Of a stretch of DNA of 64,000 nucleotides, positions 6,815 to 16,500 are shown piece after piece. Within the stretch, counting starts at the first letter, position 1. Each line of letters starts with the position of its first letter. Source of the stretch: Lysobacterales bacterium (GTDB lineage Bacteria; Pseudomonadota; Gammaproteobacteria; Xanthomonadales; Xanthomonadaceae); assembly GCA_016718605.1 (NCBI GenBank), contig JADKCY010000003.1, positions 496,001 to 560,000 of the forward strand, read 5' to 3'. The notes under the pieces are model-generated. The model ran no database searches and was not told where the DNA came from. It worked only from the letters and a program-made list of their open reading frames with translations. The translations under genes were made by a program, and so were the position numbers.

Positions 6815-8773
6815 TCAGCGCTGCCGTGGCATGCCGCGCAGGTGCAGGGTGAAGCAGACGCCGGTATCGCGGTTTTCGGCGGTGGCAAATCCGCCGTGCA
6901 GTTCGCAGACCAGTCTGACGATATGCAGACCGAGTCCCAAATGCGGTGCGCGGCCTGCGTTTCGTTGTGCATTGCGCACGCTGACCAGTGAATCGAACAG
7001 ACGTGCCGGATTGCCTTCCGGCAGTGGCGGGCCATCGTTACAGACGGCCAGCAGAATGCGCTCGGCATGGCTGCTCAATTGAATCTGGATGTGGCCGCCG
7101 GGCGGACAGAACGAGCGGGCGTTGTCGACCAGTTTTTCCAGGGCCTGCACGATCAAATCCGGCGCGCCGTGAAAACTGCAGTGCGGCGGTAATTCCAAGC
7201 GCCAGTGCAATGGCGCCGATTCGTCCAGCGCGGCCCAGCCTGCCGCGCATTGCCGCAACATCGGCACCAGATCGAAATCCTCAGCCTCGGCGGCGGCCAT
7301 GGCGCGCTCGATGCGTGTGGCTTCGCTCATGGCGCGTAGCAACGAGGCCAGCCGTGTGACGCCTTCCTGCGCGCGCTGCAGCCAGGTTCGGCTTTGTTCG
7401 TCGCGGGCCTGACTCTCCAGGTTGTCCAGCGAGGAGCGCACCACCGCCAGCGGGGTATGCAACTCGTGCGACAGGCTGCCCGCCAGCGTGCGCAGATACT
7501 GCGTGTAGGCGTCGATTTCCTGCAGCAGACGGGCAAAGCTGCGCGACAGATCGCCCAACTCATCGGTGCGCTGATCCACCACGAACGTCGCGTCAGCGCG
7601 CCCTTCGCGCAACAGAGCCTGCTCGGCCTGTCGATGCAGACGCCGGATGCGCGCACTCAATCGTGCCGAATACAGCAGCAGGATCAGGCCCACCATCACT
7701 GCTGCAAGCAAGGTGATCAGCAACAGGCGGGATAGGGCGCGATCGGCCAACAGCAACGCATCGCTGCCCGACTGCATGGCCAGTCCGGCGATGCGTTCGC
7801 CACTGGCCGAACGCACTGGCGTCCAGGTTTCCAAGACCCACTGCTGGGCACCGCCGCGCAAGCGCCAAACGTGTTGCGACTCACCGCGCTCGAGCGCGGC
7901 CCAGCGGGATTCGACGGCAGCGGGCGCTTCAGCATCGACTGCAAGTACATCACCACCAAGCGTTTCGCTAAGCCAGCGCCGCCATGGCGATACCGCCACA
8001 TCCTCCGGCAGGCTTCCCGCCTGCGCCAGCAAGCGCTGCTGGGGATCAAATACCCGCACCCAGCGTGCCTCCGGCAGCAAGGATCGCAGCGCTGCACTCA
8101 GTGCTGGCAATGGCTGCATCAGGGGTTGCGCAATCCCGCTACCGATTTGCTCGCGCCGGACACCGTCGACATCCATCGCGGTCAGGCGAATCGCCTGCGG
8201 GCTCAGTGCAACCGGCAACGCCAGTTCCATGGCATAGCCGTCGGACTGTTCCTGCCAAGCGCCCCGTACCTCGGTCCCCTGCAGCGAATGCACGCGTAAA
8301 ACGCCAGGCGCAACGCGCGGCACGACAAACGTCTCCCATCGGCCTTGCGATTGCACATCGAGTTGCACGTGGTCCGACCAAGCGACGTCGGACGCATTGC
8401 CCTGACTGCGCTCTGGCGTGCGGTCCTGCACCGCAACCCACACGAAAAGCCGTTGATCAACCGCTTGCAAACGCAGCCGCAAGCGCCCAGCACCGTCCAA
8501 TGAATGCGCAGCCAGGCTCGGATCCCAATCCGTCGCGAACCCATCCAGAATCGGCGGCTGCGCGCTCGGCAGCACGTACAAGCCAGCACGTGGTGCATCC
8601 AGCGTGGGAACTGTGATCGCCAACGCCGCCGCCAAGGTACGCGCAACCTCCTGCTGACTTTGCTCTTGGCCCTCGCGCAACAGGCGTTCCAGTTCGCCCA
8701 CAAACACCCACGCCGCCCAGGGCAGGGACAGCGCCGACAAGCCAAGCCACAACAGTTGGGTGCCGAGCCTCAC
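6815..8773 (-). CDS. pdsS: Sensor histidine kinase, PdsS type
   Basis: 652 residues from a GTG at 8773 that overlaps the stop of pdsR by four bases, giving translational coupling. Order of parts: N-terminal transmembrane helix (LLWLGLSALSLPWAAWVF), a periplasmic sensor of about 310 residues, a second helix (LLLITLLAAVMVGLILLLY), a HAMP-like linker, the phosphoacceptor motif SLSHELHTPLAVV near residue 435, the N-box KLVDNARSF and the ATP-lid motif GLGLHIVRL. The long periplasmic part and the partner regulator match the histidine kinase of the proteobacterial dedicated sortase system. No sortase or sortase substrate gene is visible nearby. The kinase phosphorylates PdsR. Its signal is unknown. 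Confidence 0.85.
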   Translation of the reverse strand: MRLGTQLLWLGLSALSLPWAAWVFVGELERLLREGQEQSQQEVARTLAAALAITVPTLDAPRAGLYVLPSAQPPILDGFATDWDPSLAAHSLDGAGRLRLRLQAVDQRLFVWVAVQDRTPERSQGNASDVAWSDHVQLDVQSQGRWETFVVPRVAPGVLRVHSLQGTEVRGAWQEQSDGYAMELALPVALSPQAIRLTAMDVDGVRREQIGSGIAQPLMQPLPALSAALRSLLPEARWVRVFDPQQRLLAQAGSLPEDVAVSPWRRWLSETLGGDVLAVDAEAPAAVESRWAALERGESQHVWRLRGGAQQWVLETWTPVRSASGERIAGLAMQSGSDALLLADRALSRLLLITLLAAVMVGLILLLYSARLSARIRRLHRQAEQALLREGRADATFVVDQRTDELGDLSRSFARLLQEIDAYTQYLRTLAGSLSHELHTPLAVVRSSLDNLESQARDEQSRTWLQRAQEGVTRLASLLRAMSEATRIERAMAAAEAEDFDLVPMLRQCAAGWAALDESAPLHWRLELPPHCSFHGAPDLIVQALEKLVDNARSFCPPGGHIQIQLSSHAERILLAVCNDGPPLPEGNPARLFDSLVSVRNAQRNAGRAPHLGLGLHIVRLVCELHGGFATAENRDTGVCFTLHLRGMPRQR

Positions 8774-9459
8774 GCGCGCCAGCGGTATCCCGCGCCATGC
8801 ACGGTATCGATCTCGTCGAATGCGGCGTCGACGGCGAGAAACTTGCGCCGGATACGCTTGATGTGGGAAGTCACGGTCGCATCGTCGACCAGCACATGCG
8901 CATCGCGCATCAACTGATCGCGCGAACGCACATGACCAGGATGTCGCGCCATCGAGTGCACCATCCAGAACTCGGTCACCGTCAACGCCACCTCTTGATC
9001 GTTCCAGCGGACCTGCATGCGCTCCACTTCCAGCGTCATGCCACGCTGACGGATGACCGTGTCCTTGAGGGTCGGCTGCCGCAAGGCGTCCAGGCGCCGA
9101 AACAGCGCAGCCACCCGCGTCGTCAACTGGGCGATGGAAATGTCCTTGCTCAGATAGTCATCCGCGCCAAGTCTCAGCCCGGAAATGACATCAAAATCCT
9201 CGTCGCGCGCCGACAAAAAAAGAATCGGCAGGGTTGGGGACTTGGCACGCAATTCGCGGCACAGCTCGAAGCCACCCTCGGGCTCGTCACCCAGACCGAC
9301 ATCAATGATCACCAGATCCGGCAAACGGACCTCGAAGGCTCGCTGTGCTTCAGGTCGATTGACGTAGGCACTGACGTGATAGCCATATCGATGCAGGGCG
9401 TCCACATAATTGGCCCGGATAGCGGGCTCGTCTTCAACCAGAGCAATGGTGCGGGACAT
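8770..9459 (-). CDS. pdsR: Response regulator, PdsR type
   Basis: 229 residues. Residues 1-120 are a receiver domain with the acidic pocket (VEDEPAIRANY), the phosphorylation site in LPDLVIIDVGLGDEPEGGF and the lysine in DDYLSKDIS. Residues about 135-229 are an OmpR/PhoB winged helix (TVTEFWMVHSMARHPG, VTSHIKRIRRKF, DTVHGAGYRWRA). The stretch GLGDEPEGGFELCRELR is characteristic of the response regulator of the dedicated sortase system. It is the first gene of the pair with pdsS and presumably a DNA-binding activator. Its target genes are not in the window. Confidence 0.88.
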   Translation of the reverse strand: MSRTIALVEDEPAIRANYVDALHRYGYHVSAYVNRPEAQRAFEVRLPDLVIIDVGLGDEPEGGFELCRELRAKSPTLPILFLSARDEDFDVISGLRLGADDYLSKDISIAQLTTRVAALFRRLDALRQPTLKDTVIRQRGMTLEVERMQVRWNDQEVALTVTEFWMVHSMARHPGHVRSRDQLMRDAHVLVDDATVTSHIKRIRRKFLAVDAAFDEIDTVHGAGYRWRA

Positions 9460-9572
9460 GGCGGTTCAGTGCACGAGGGGCCGTCAGTGTAGCCTCAGAT
9501 GGCGACCATAGCCGTAACCTGGACACCTGCGCTTTCACGCAGGCATCAGCGGTCAACCGACACCCGATTTGC

Positions 9573-11012
9573 TCAACGCAACAGACTCAGGACGTTCTGT
9601 GGGACCTGATTGGCCTGGGCCAACATCGCTGTACCGGCCTGTTGCAGGATCTGTGCGCGGGTCAGATTGGCGGTTTCCGCCGCAAAGTCCGCGTCCTGGA
9701 TCCGGCTACGTGCGGCAGTCACGTTCTCGCTGTTGATGGCGAGGTTCGAGACTACGTTGGAGAACCGGTTCTGCAAGGCACCCAGATTGGCGCGACTGGA
9801 GTTGATCGTGGCCAGTGCCGAATCAATCGTGCCCAAGGCCAGTTCCGCGCCCGATGCCGTTGAGATGTCGACCGCTGCCACACCTGCGCCGAAGGTTGCA
9901 GTCGCCGCTGTGAAGCCAGCCGCCAAACCGGTGGTCGCCAAACTCGCGCCACCCAGCGTGATGCCTGCCGATGCAGTCGAGGTCAGACGAATGCCACCAA
10001 AGCTTGTCCCCACGGTCAGTCCGGCAATCGCCGCGGCGCCGCCTGTCTCCGATATTTGAATATTGCGCCCGTCGGCAGCGGTCAGGCTCAGATTGCCACC
10101 TGTGGTGTCGAAGGTGGCGGTGACGCCGGTCTGATTGGAGACGGCATTGATGGCCGCAGCAAAATTACTGGCCTTCTCGACGGGTCCCACAGCGGCAGCG
10201 ACCGCACCGATGTTGACACCGTTGATGCTGAGCGATGTGGCCGTCCCATCCAGGGCGCCTGGGAGGGTGACAAGTCCCGTCACTGTCGTCGCCGTCGCCA
10301 CCGCAGACACACCGGTCTGACCCGACACCGAGTTGAATGCCGCCGCCTTGGCTATCGCACTGCTGGTCGCCAAGGTGCTCGACACGCCATCCGATGCCGT
10401 CGGCCCAATGCCGTAGCCATTGACCGTCACACCGCCCGCCGTAATCGCGCCGGTAATCACCGTCGCCGTCAGGCTGGTCGAGTAGGACGAGGTGGTGCCC
10501 ACGCCCAGCGCATCGGAACGCGCACTGGCAATCGAGGAGATATCAATCGTCTCACCCTGATTCGCGCCAACCTGGAAGGTCTGCGAGGTGAAGGTGCCGT
10601 CCAGCAACTTGACGCCGTTGAACGAGGTCTGGGTTGCCACCGTGTTGATCTGCTGCACCAGTTGCTCCACTTCGTCCTGCAGCGCAGCACGGTCGGACGC
10701 ACTGTTGGTGGCGTTGGCGGCCTGCACGGCCAACTCACGCATACGTTGCAGCGCGCTGGACACCGAGTCCAAAGCACCTTCCGCCGTCTGCGCCAGCGAG
10801 ATGCCGTCATTGGCATTGCGCGAGGCCTGATTCAAACCGCGAATCTGCGAGGTCATGCGGTCGGCAATCGCCATGCCCGCCGCGTCGTCTTTCGCACTGT
10901 TGATGCGCAGGCCCGATGACAGGCGCTGCAGGGAGGTTGCCAACGACGAGCCGGAGGTCGTCAGGTTGCGCTGGGCATTCAGCGAAGCGACATTGGTATT
11001 GATAACTTGCAT
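9573..11012 (-). CDS. fliC: Flagellin (second copy, complete)
   Basis: 479-residue flagellar filament protein. The N-terminal D0/D1 region (MQVINTNVASLNAQRNL, residues 1-140) and the C-terminal D1/D0 region (FSNVVSNLAINSENVTAARS, AQILQQAGTAMLAQANQ, ending NVLSLLR) are canonical. The central part is alanine-, threonine- and glycine-rich, with a flagellin IN motif (SLSINGVNIG) near residue 260. It is transcribed from a strong FliA promoter at 11051-11077. The first 140 residues are almost identical to the copy at 1-1146, in the same orientation and about 9.9 kb away. The region between the two copies holds the integron relic and pdsSR. Confidence 0.96.
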   Translation of the reverse strand: MQVINTNVASLNAQRNLTTSGSSLATSLQRLSSGLRINSAKDDAAGMAIADRMTSQIRGLNQASRNANDGISLAQTAEGALDSVSSALQRMRELAVQAANATNSASDRAALQDEVEQLVQQINTVATQTSFNGVKLLDGTFTSQTFQVGANQGETIDISSIASARSDALGVGTTSSYSTSLTATVITGAITAGGVTVNGYGIGPTASDGVSSTLATSSAIAKAAAFNSVSGQTGVSAVATATTVTGLVTLPGALDGTATSLSINGVNIGAVAAAVGPVEKASNFAAAINAVSNQTGVTATFDTTGGNLSLTAADGRNIQISETGGAAAIAGLTVGTSFGGIRLTSTASAGITLGGASLATTGLAAGFTAATATFGAGVAAVDISTASGAELALGTIDSALATINSSRANLGALQNRFSNVVSNLAINSENVTAARSRIQDADFAAETANLTRAQILQQAGTAMLAQANQVPQNVLSLLR

Positions 11013-11050
11013 GACCAGCCCTTCAGAAATTGATACTTCGTCGGCCTTCT

Positions 11051-11077
11051 TTATCGGCGTGATCCGTGCGTTCTTTA
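11051..11077 (-). promoter_or_regulatory. FliA (sigma-28) promoter of flagellin copy 2
   Basis: Minus strand TAAAGAAC-N11-GCCGATAA, with a perfect -10 box and exact spacing for sigma-28. The -10 box ends 38 bases upstream of the flagellin start, a good distance for a short leader. This is the best-matching promoter in the window. Confidence 0.88.
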
Positions 11078-11150
11078 GCGGCGACTTGCGGGGCAGTCAC
11101 AAGACACAACGCACGCCGTCTGGCCAAGCTATTCCCAGCGAGCATCTGAC

Positions 11151-12209
11151 ATGATTCGCCACGCTGTTCTGTTCATCACGCTAAGCATCGCGACCACCTT
11201 CGCTTCTGCTGTGGATCGCGACGTGAATGAAGCATCGAGATGCCGGATTTCCGCATCCGAGTCGGTCCAACGCGCCCACGAGGCACAACTTGCTGCCGCC
11301 TCGGGTGATGAGGCCGAGGCGATTTGGGTTCGCGCCAAGTTGTTGCAGTGGGATCAGGAGGCTTGCCTTGACGCGTCAGCCAACGACGCGTTTGACGGGC
11401 ATGATGCTGATGATGTTCTGGCGCTCTGGCAGTCCTTGCTGCATCCACATCAGGTCGCACCTCATCTGCTCTACGACACCGTCCTCAACCCGCGCATCGC
11501 CCTGCCGCCCGAGCAGCGCGCCGAAGCATTGCAACGACTGATCGCCGACGATCCGCACAATGCGCAGACTTGGCTGGTGGCACTGCAAGCGGAACTGCAG
11601 AAGCCGCATCCACGATCCGAACATCTGGATGCGCTGCTGACCCAGGCGCAGGAGAAAGCACAGTTCAGTCGCGCTTGGATGCCGATGGCGGCGACGTGGT
11701 GGCGCGTGCTTGGCCCTCATCCGGCAACCGGACCTCAGCACGCAAACCGACAAGACATCGGCGCCAATGAGTCGGCGCACGGCGCATCTGATCGACTCAT
11801 CGAGAGCCTGCAATACGCCATCGCCACCTCGCCATTGGTGACCGCCAAGACCCTGCATGCCGTCTGCGGTCCCGAAACCATCACGCCAGACCGGCGATCA
11901 AGCTGCCGCCGCCTCGCCAGACTACTTGCAACCCATGGTGATTCTTTGATGGATCAACGCGTTGGAGCGCGGATCTGGTCGCTGCTCGCGGTGGGTGATG
12001 CCGATGCTGCCGACGCGGCAACCAGCCTGCGAGAACTCGACATGCTGAACGAGGATAGCCGCTCGCTGCCGGACACCGGCAATGCCGAAGCACTGTTCAG
12101 TGCGGCATGGATCGAAGTACTGGAACAGGGCGGACGCGAAATCGATGTGCAACGCCAAATGTTGCGAGCAACGGGCGACTCTTTGACGCCGACTCTGGAC
12201 ACCCGGTGA
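11151..12209 (+). CDS. Secreted helical-repeat protein, unknown function
   Basis: 352 residues. Residues 1-21 form a signal peptide (LFITLSIATTFASAVD). The remainder is alanine-rich and helical, with segments resembling tetratricopeptide-type repeats (AEALQRLIADDPHNAQTWLVALQAEL; ESLQYAIATSPLV). No catalytic motif is visible and no family is recognised. It is a single gene, divergent from the flagellin at 11012 and convergent with the methyltransferase at 12239. A 140-bp gap holding the FliA promoter lies upstream. A periplasmic scaffold role is possible but unproven. Confidence 0.78.
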   Translation: MIRHAVLFITLSIATTFASAVDRDVNEASRCRISASESVQRAHEAQLAAASGDEAEAIWVRAKLLQWDQEACLDASANDAFDGHDADDVLALWQSLLHPHQVAPHLLYDTVLNPRIALPPEQRAEALQRLIADDPHNAQTWLVALQAELQKPHPRSEHLDALLTQAQEKAQFSRAWMPMAATWWRVLGPHPATGPQHANRQDIGANESAHGASDRLIESLQYAIATSPLVTAKTLHAVCGPETITPDRRSSCRRLARLLATHGDSLMDQRVGARIWSLLAVGDADAADAATSLRELDMLNEDSRSLPDTGNAEALFSAAWIEVLEQGGREIDVQRQMLRATGDSLTPTLDTR

Positions 12210-12238
12210 AACGCGCCGAGCGCCCAGTCCGCCTCATC

Positions 12239-13555
12239 TCACCCCATCGTCTGTCGCCAATGTTCGGCCAGTACGACGCCAACCGCGTTGGCAATGTTGA
12301 GGCTTTCGACCTTGCCTGAGCCGGGAATTCGCAGGCGACGATCGCAATGCGCAATGGTCTGATCACGCATGCCCGCCGCCTCGGCACCAAACACGAAAAC
12401 CGCACGGTCGGGAAGCGCTTCGGCATATAGATCAACGCCATCGCGCGGCAGGGTGGCGCACAGCACAAAACCCGCGTCGTGCAGCATCGAGATGGCCGCC
12501 GCGCTGTCGTCCAGCCGCAGCAGCGGAACCACTTCCGCGCCACCTTCGGCGACGCGAACAGCGGCGCTCGACAAGCCCAAGGTGCTGTCTTCGGGCAGCA
12601 ACACGGCCGCCGCGCCGAAATGCGCCGCACTGCGCAGCACCGCACCCAGATTGTGCGGGTTGCCAACGCCGTCGAGCCAGATCAATCGCTGCACCGGCTC
12701 GTCCAACAAGGACGCCAGCAACTGCGGCAGGCTCGGCAATTCCGGAGGTGCCATCAAGACGCAAACACCCTCATGGTGCTGACTGGCACACAGCCGATCC
12801 ATGTCCTCGGCAGGCACCACGCGGTAGCCCAGTCGCTCGCTCACGCAATGCGCCAGCAGTTCGCGCAGGTCGGAGAGTCGGGATTCGAGCAGATAGACCT
12901 TGCGCAAAGCAGCAGGTCGCGCCGCAAATGCTGCGCGCACGGCATTGAGGCCATAGATCTTCTGCTCCTGACGCGGCGTCCAGGCCGCTTCCGCAGCGGA
13001 CGGCAGCGCGGGCGTGTCGGCACTCACATCTCGTTGGAAGCGCGGCGAACTTGCACTCATCTCGGGTCGATCCGCGCGTTGCCAAGGCGAAGCCGATGCG
13101 GTGCGCTCGGATGTCCGGGCGGATTGCCCATAGGGTGAGCGATTGGCTCCCGTCGCCGCGTTGCCATCCTCGCGCTGGGCCATTTGGCGGCTATCGCGAC
13201 GCGGGTCGCGATCCGCGGAATAGGGACGTGCGGGCACCTCGTCTCGACGCGGCTTCGACGCAGTGTCGCGAGCGTAGCGCGGCGCGTCTTCGCGACGTGC
13301 TTCACGGCGCGGTGGACGATCCGCGGTGGATTCCTGCGTGCGATACGGCGGACCGGGTTTGCGGGGTCGGTCTGCAGACGCAGCGGCAGGTTTCGCAAAC
13401 GGCTGTGGCAAACGATACGGCGAGGCGCCACTGGGCGAGGACTCGCGTGGTCGCCAGTCCTCACGCGCAGGTCGCGCAGTCGACTCACTCCGGGGCTTGT
13501 TGGCATCGGCGCGCGGCTTGCCCGGCCACGCGGGCGGACGTTTGTCATTGCTCAT
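12239..13555 (-). CDS. TrmH-family (SpoU) RNA 2'-O-methyltransferase with long basic N-terminal extension
   Basis: 438 residues. The C-terminal half is a SPOUT methyltransferase: substrate-binding domain (KIYGLNAVRAAFAARPAAL), then motif 1 GNPHNLGAVLRSAAHFG, motif 2 FVFGAEAAGM and motif 3 SLNIANAVGVVLAEHW, which bind SAM in the trefoil knot and mark RlmB/TrmH enzymes acting on 23S rRNA or tRNA. Residues 1 to about 195 are low-complexity and rich in Arg, Pro, Ser and Asp (RPAREDWRPRES), predicted disordered, and absent from the roughly 245-residue E. coli RlmB. The extension may bind RNA. The start overlaps the stop of the RND gene by four bases (ATGA), so it is read as the third gene of that operon. 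Exact rRNA target unknown. Confidence 0.85.
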   Translation of the reverse strand: MSNDKRPPAWPGKPRADANKPRSESTARPAREDWRPRESSPSGASPYRLPQPFAKPAAASADRPRKPGPPYRTQESTADRPPRREARREDAPRYARDTASKPRRDEVPARPYSADRDPRRDSRQMAQREDGNAATGANRSPYGQSARTSERTASASPWQRADRPEMSASSPRFQRDVSADTPALPSAAEAAWTPRQEQKIYGLNAVRAAFAARPAALRKVYLLESRLSDLRELLAHCVSERLGYRVVPAEDMDRLCASQHHEGVCVLMAPPELPSLPQLLASLLDEPVQRLIWLDGVGNPHNLGAVLRSAAHFGAAAVLLPEDSTLGLSSAAVRVAEGGAEVVPLLRLDDSAAAISMLHDAGFVLCATLPRDGVDLYAEALPDRAVFVFGAEAAGMRDQTIAHCDRRLRIPGSGKVESLNIANAVGVVLAEHWRQTMG

Positions 13556-16500
13556 GGGGCAGCGTTTCCAGTCAATTCTTCATGTGAGGCGGGCGTGTTC
13601 GCTTCAAGTTGATCCAACTCTCGCCCCAGCGCTTCCGGTGAACGCGTCCACGGTGCGATCCAAGCGTAGAAAGCGGGCACCACAAACAGCGACAACACCG
13701 TCGAGAATGCCACGCCAAACACAATCACGATACCGATGGTGTAGCGGCTGGCAGAACCCGGACCCTGCGAAATCACCAAGGGCACCGCGCCCATGATGGT
13801 GGCGATCGAGGTCATCAGAATGGGCCGCAGACGGACCTTGCACGACTCCACGATGGCCTGGTGCACACTGCGACCTTCATCGCGCAACTGATTGGCGAAT
13901 TCAACGATCAGGATGCCGTTCTTCGCGGCCAGTCCGACCAGCATCACGATACCGATCTGGCTGAACAGGTTGATCGAGCTGCCAACCAGATACAGCCCAG
14001 TCAAAGCGCCCAACACCGCCAATGGCACAGTGAGCATGATCACCAACGGATGCGCAAAGCTCTCGAATTGCGCTGCCAGCACCAGAAAAACGATCAACAG
14101 AGCCATGGCGAACGTGAACAGCGCGGCATTGCCGGAGCTGGCGAACTCACGCGATTCACCCTTGAAGTCGAGTTGGGCGTAGTCAGGCAACTCTTCTTTG
14201 ACCACACCTTGAATCCACTCGATCGCCTGGCCGAGCGTGTATCCCGGCGCCACCGCGCCACTAATCGTGATCGCCCGAAGACGATTGAAACGATTGAAAC
14301 TGCCGGGTTCGGCCAGCTCGCGCAAGGTCACCAGATTCGCCAGCGGAATCAACTCACCCGATCGCTGCGAGCGCACGTACAACCCATTCAGATCGCTGGG
14401 CGACGAGCGCTCACCGTCCTGCGCCTGCAGGATCACGTCGTACTCTTCGCCGTTCTCGACGTAGGTGGTCACACGACGCGACCCCATCATGGTTTCCAAC
14501 GTGCGACCGATTTCACTCACCGACACGCCAAGATCCGCAGCGCGCGTGCGGTCGATGTCGATTCGCAGTTGCGGTCGGGTTTCCTTGTAGTCGGAATCAA
14601 CCGCGAACAAGCCCGGATTTTCGGCAATTCGCGCCAGCAGACGATCTCGCCACTGGGCCAATTCATCGTATTCAGGGCCGCCGAGCACGATATTGAAGGG
14701 CTGCCCGCGTGAGCGCACCAGACCGGTGCGCGCTTGCGCCAACGCACGCACGCCGGGAATGTCGCCCAAGGCGAGCCGGACACTGTCGACGACTTCCGCA
14801 GTGGACTCACTTCGCTTCGACCAGTCCTGCAGAATCACAATGGCCTGCCCGGTATGCATTTCCTCGCTGGCCCCGAAGCCGCCCGGGACGCGGGTGTTGG
14901 CGCGCATGATCGGTTTGCCTTCGCCCAACTGAGCGAACAGCTTTTCCTCGACCTTGGCCATTTGTTGCACGGTGTAGTCGAAACCTGCGCCTTCCGGCCC
15001 GACGACAGATACGAAGAACGCACCGCGATCTTCGGGTGGCGCCAGTTCTTTGGGCACGACCTTCAGCAGGGCAACGCTCGCCACCAATGCACCGATCATT
15101 ACCGCGCCGGCAAGGAATGGCCGTTCGACGGCTCGCTCCATCGCGCGCCCGTAGACTTCCGAGACGCGGTTGATCCAGCCTTGAGTTATCGCGTTGAATC
15201 CTGTCGGTGCCGTATGCGGGCGAACCAGCAGCGAACACATCATTGGCGTCAGGGTCAGGGCAACGAACGCCGAAATGGCGACCGCGGCAGCGAGCGCCAC
15301 GCTCAACTCGCGAAACATGCGCCCGGTGTCACCCTCCATGAAGCCGACCGGCAGAAACACCGCCACCAGCACCGCGGTGGTCGCGATCACGGCGAACGCG
15401 ACCTGCTTGGTTCCGCGCGAGGCAGCCAACAGGGTTGGCTCGCCCAGATCGGCGCGCCGCTGAACGTTCTCCAGCACCACGATGGCATCGTCCACCACCA
15501 GACCAATACACAGCACCAGCGCCAGCAAGGTCAGCAGGTTGATCGAAAAGCCGAACGCCCACAGGCCGATGAAGGAGGCCACCAGGCACACCGGCACCGT
15601 CACCGCCGGAATCAGTGCCGCACGCACGCTGCCGAGGAACAGGTAGATGACGATCAGCACCAAGGCGACGGCTTCAAACAATGTCTGGAATACGCGCTTG
15701 ACCGATTCGTCGATGAACACAGTGGTGTCAAAGGCCACCACGATCCGGGTCCCTTCCGGCAGGCTGCGCTGGATCGTGTCGACTTCGTCCTTGACCGCGC
15801 GCGCCACATCCAGCGCATTGGCGGTCGACGTCTTGATCACGCCAAGGCCGATGTTTGGATCGCCATTGCTGCGGAAATAGGCGCGCCGGTCAGCGGTGTC
15901 CCGCTCGACTTTGGCGATCTCGCCCAATCGGATGATGTGACCATCCGCCCCTTTGCCGACGGCCAATGCAGCGAAGTCCGCGGCAGCGCGATAGCCGCGC
16001 TCGACCCGCAGGGTGAAGTCACGGGTGGTCGATTCCAGTCGTCCCGCAGGCAGCTCGACGTTCTCACGCGCCAAGGCTTGCTCGATGTCACCCACCGTCA
16101 ATCCGCGTGCAGCCAGTGCATTGCGATCCAGCCAGACACGCATCGCATAACGCTGCTGTCCCCCGATGCGAACTTGGGCAACGCCATCAATGCTGGCCAA
16201 TCGATCCACCACGTAGCGTTCGGCGTAGTCCGACAATTCAAGCGTATCGAGCCGCTCGGAGTTGAGATTGAGCCACATGATGACTTCGGCATCGCTCTCG
16301 ACCTTTTCCACCTGCGGCGCGTCCGCTTCATCCGGCAGGCGATCAAACACGCGGCTGACGCCGTCACGCACGTCATTGGCGGCGCTTTCGATATCGCGAC
16401 TCAGGGTGAACTCGATGGTCACTTCCGAGCGACCGTTGCGCGATCGCGACTCCAGCGTCTGCACACCCTCGATGCCACTGACGGCGTCTTCAATAATCTG

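Noticed and set aside
5029..7068. 679-codon version of the PIN-like gene starting at 7068
   Set aside because: The added part crosses attI, the antisense of the integrase relic, palindromic repeats and the end of pdsS. The family N-terminus begins at 6267.
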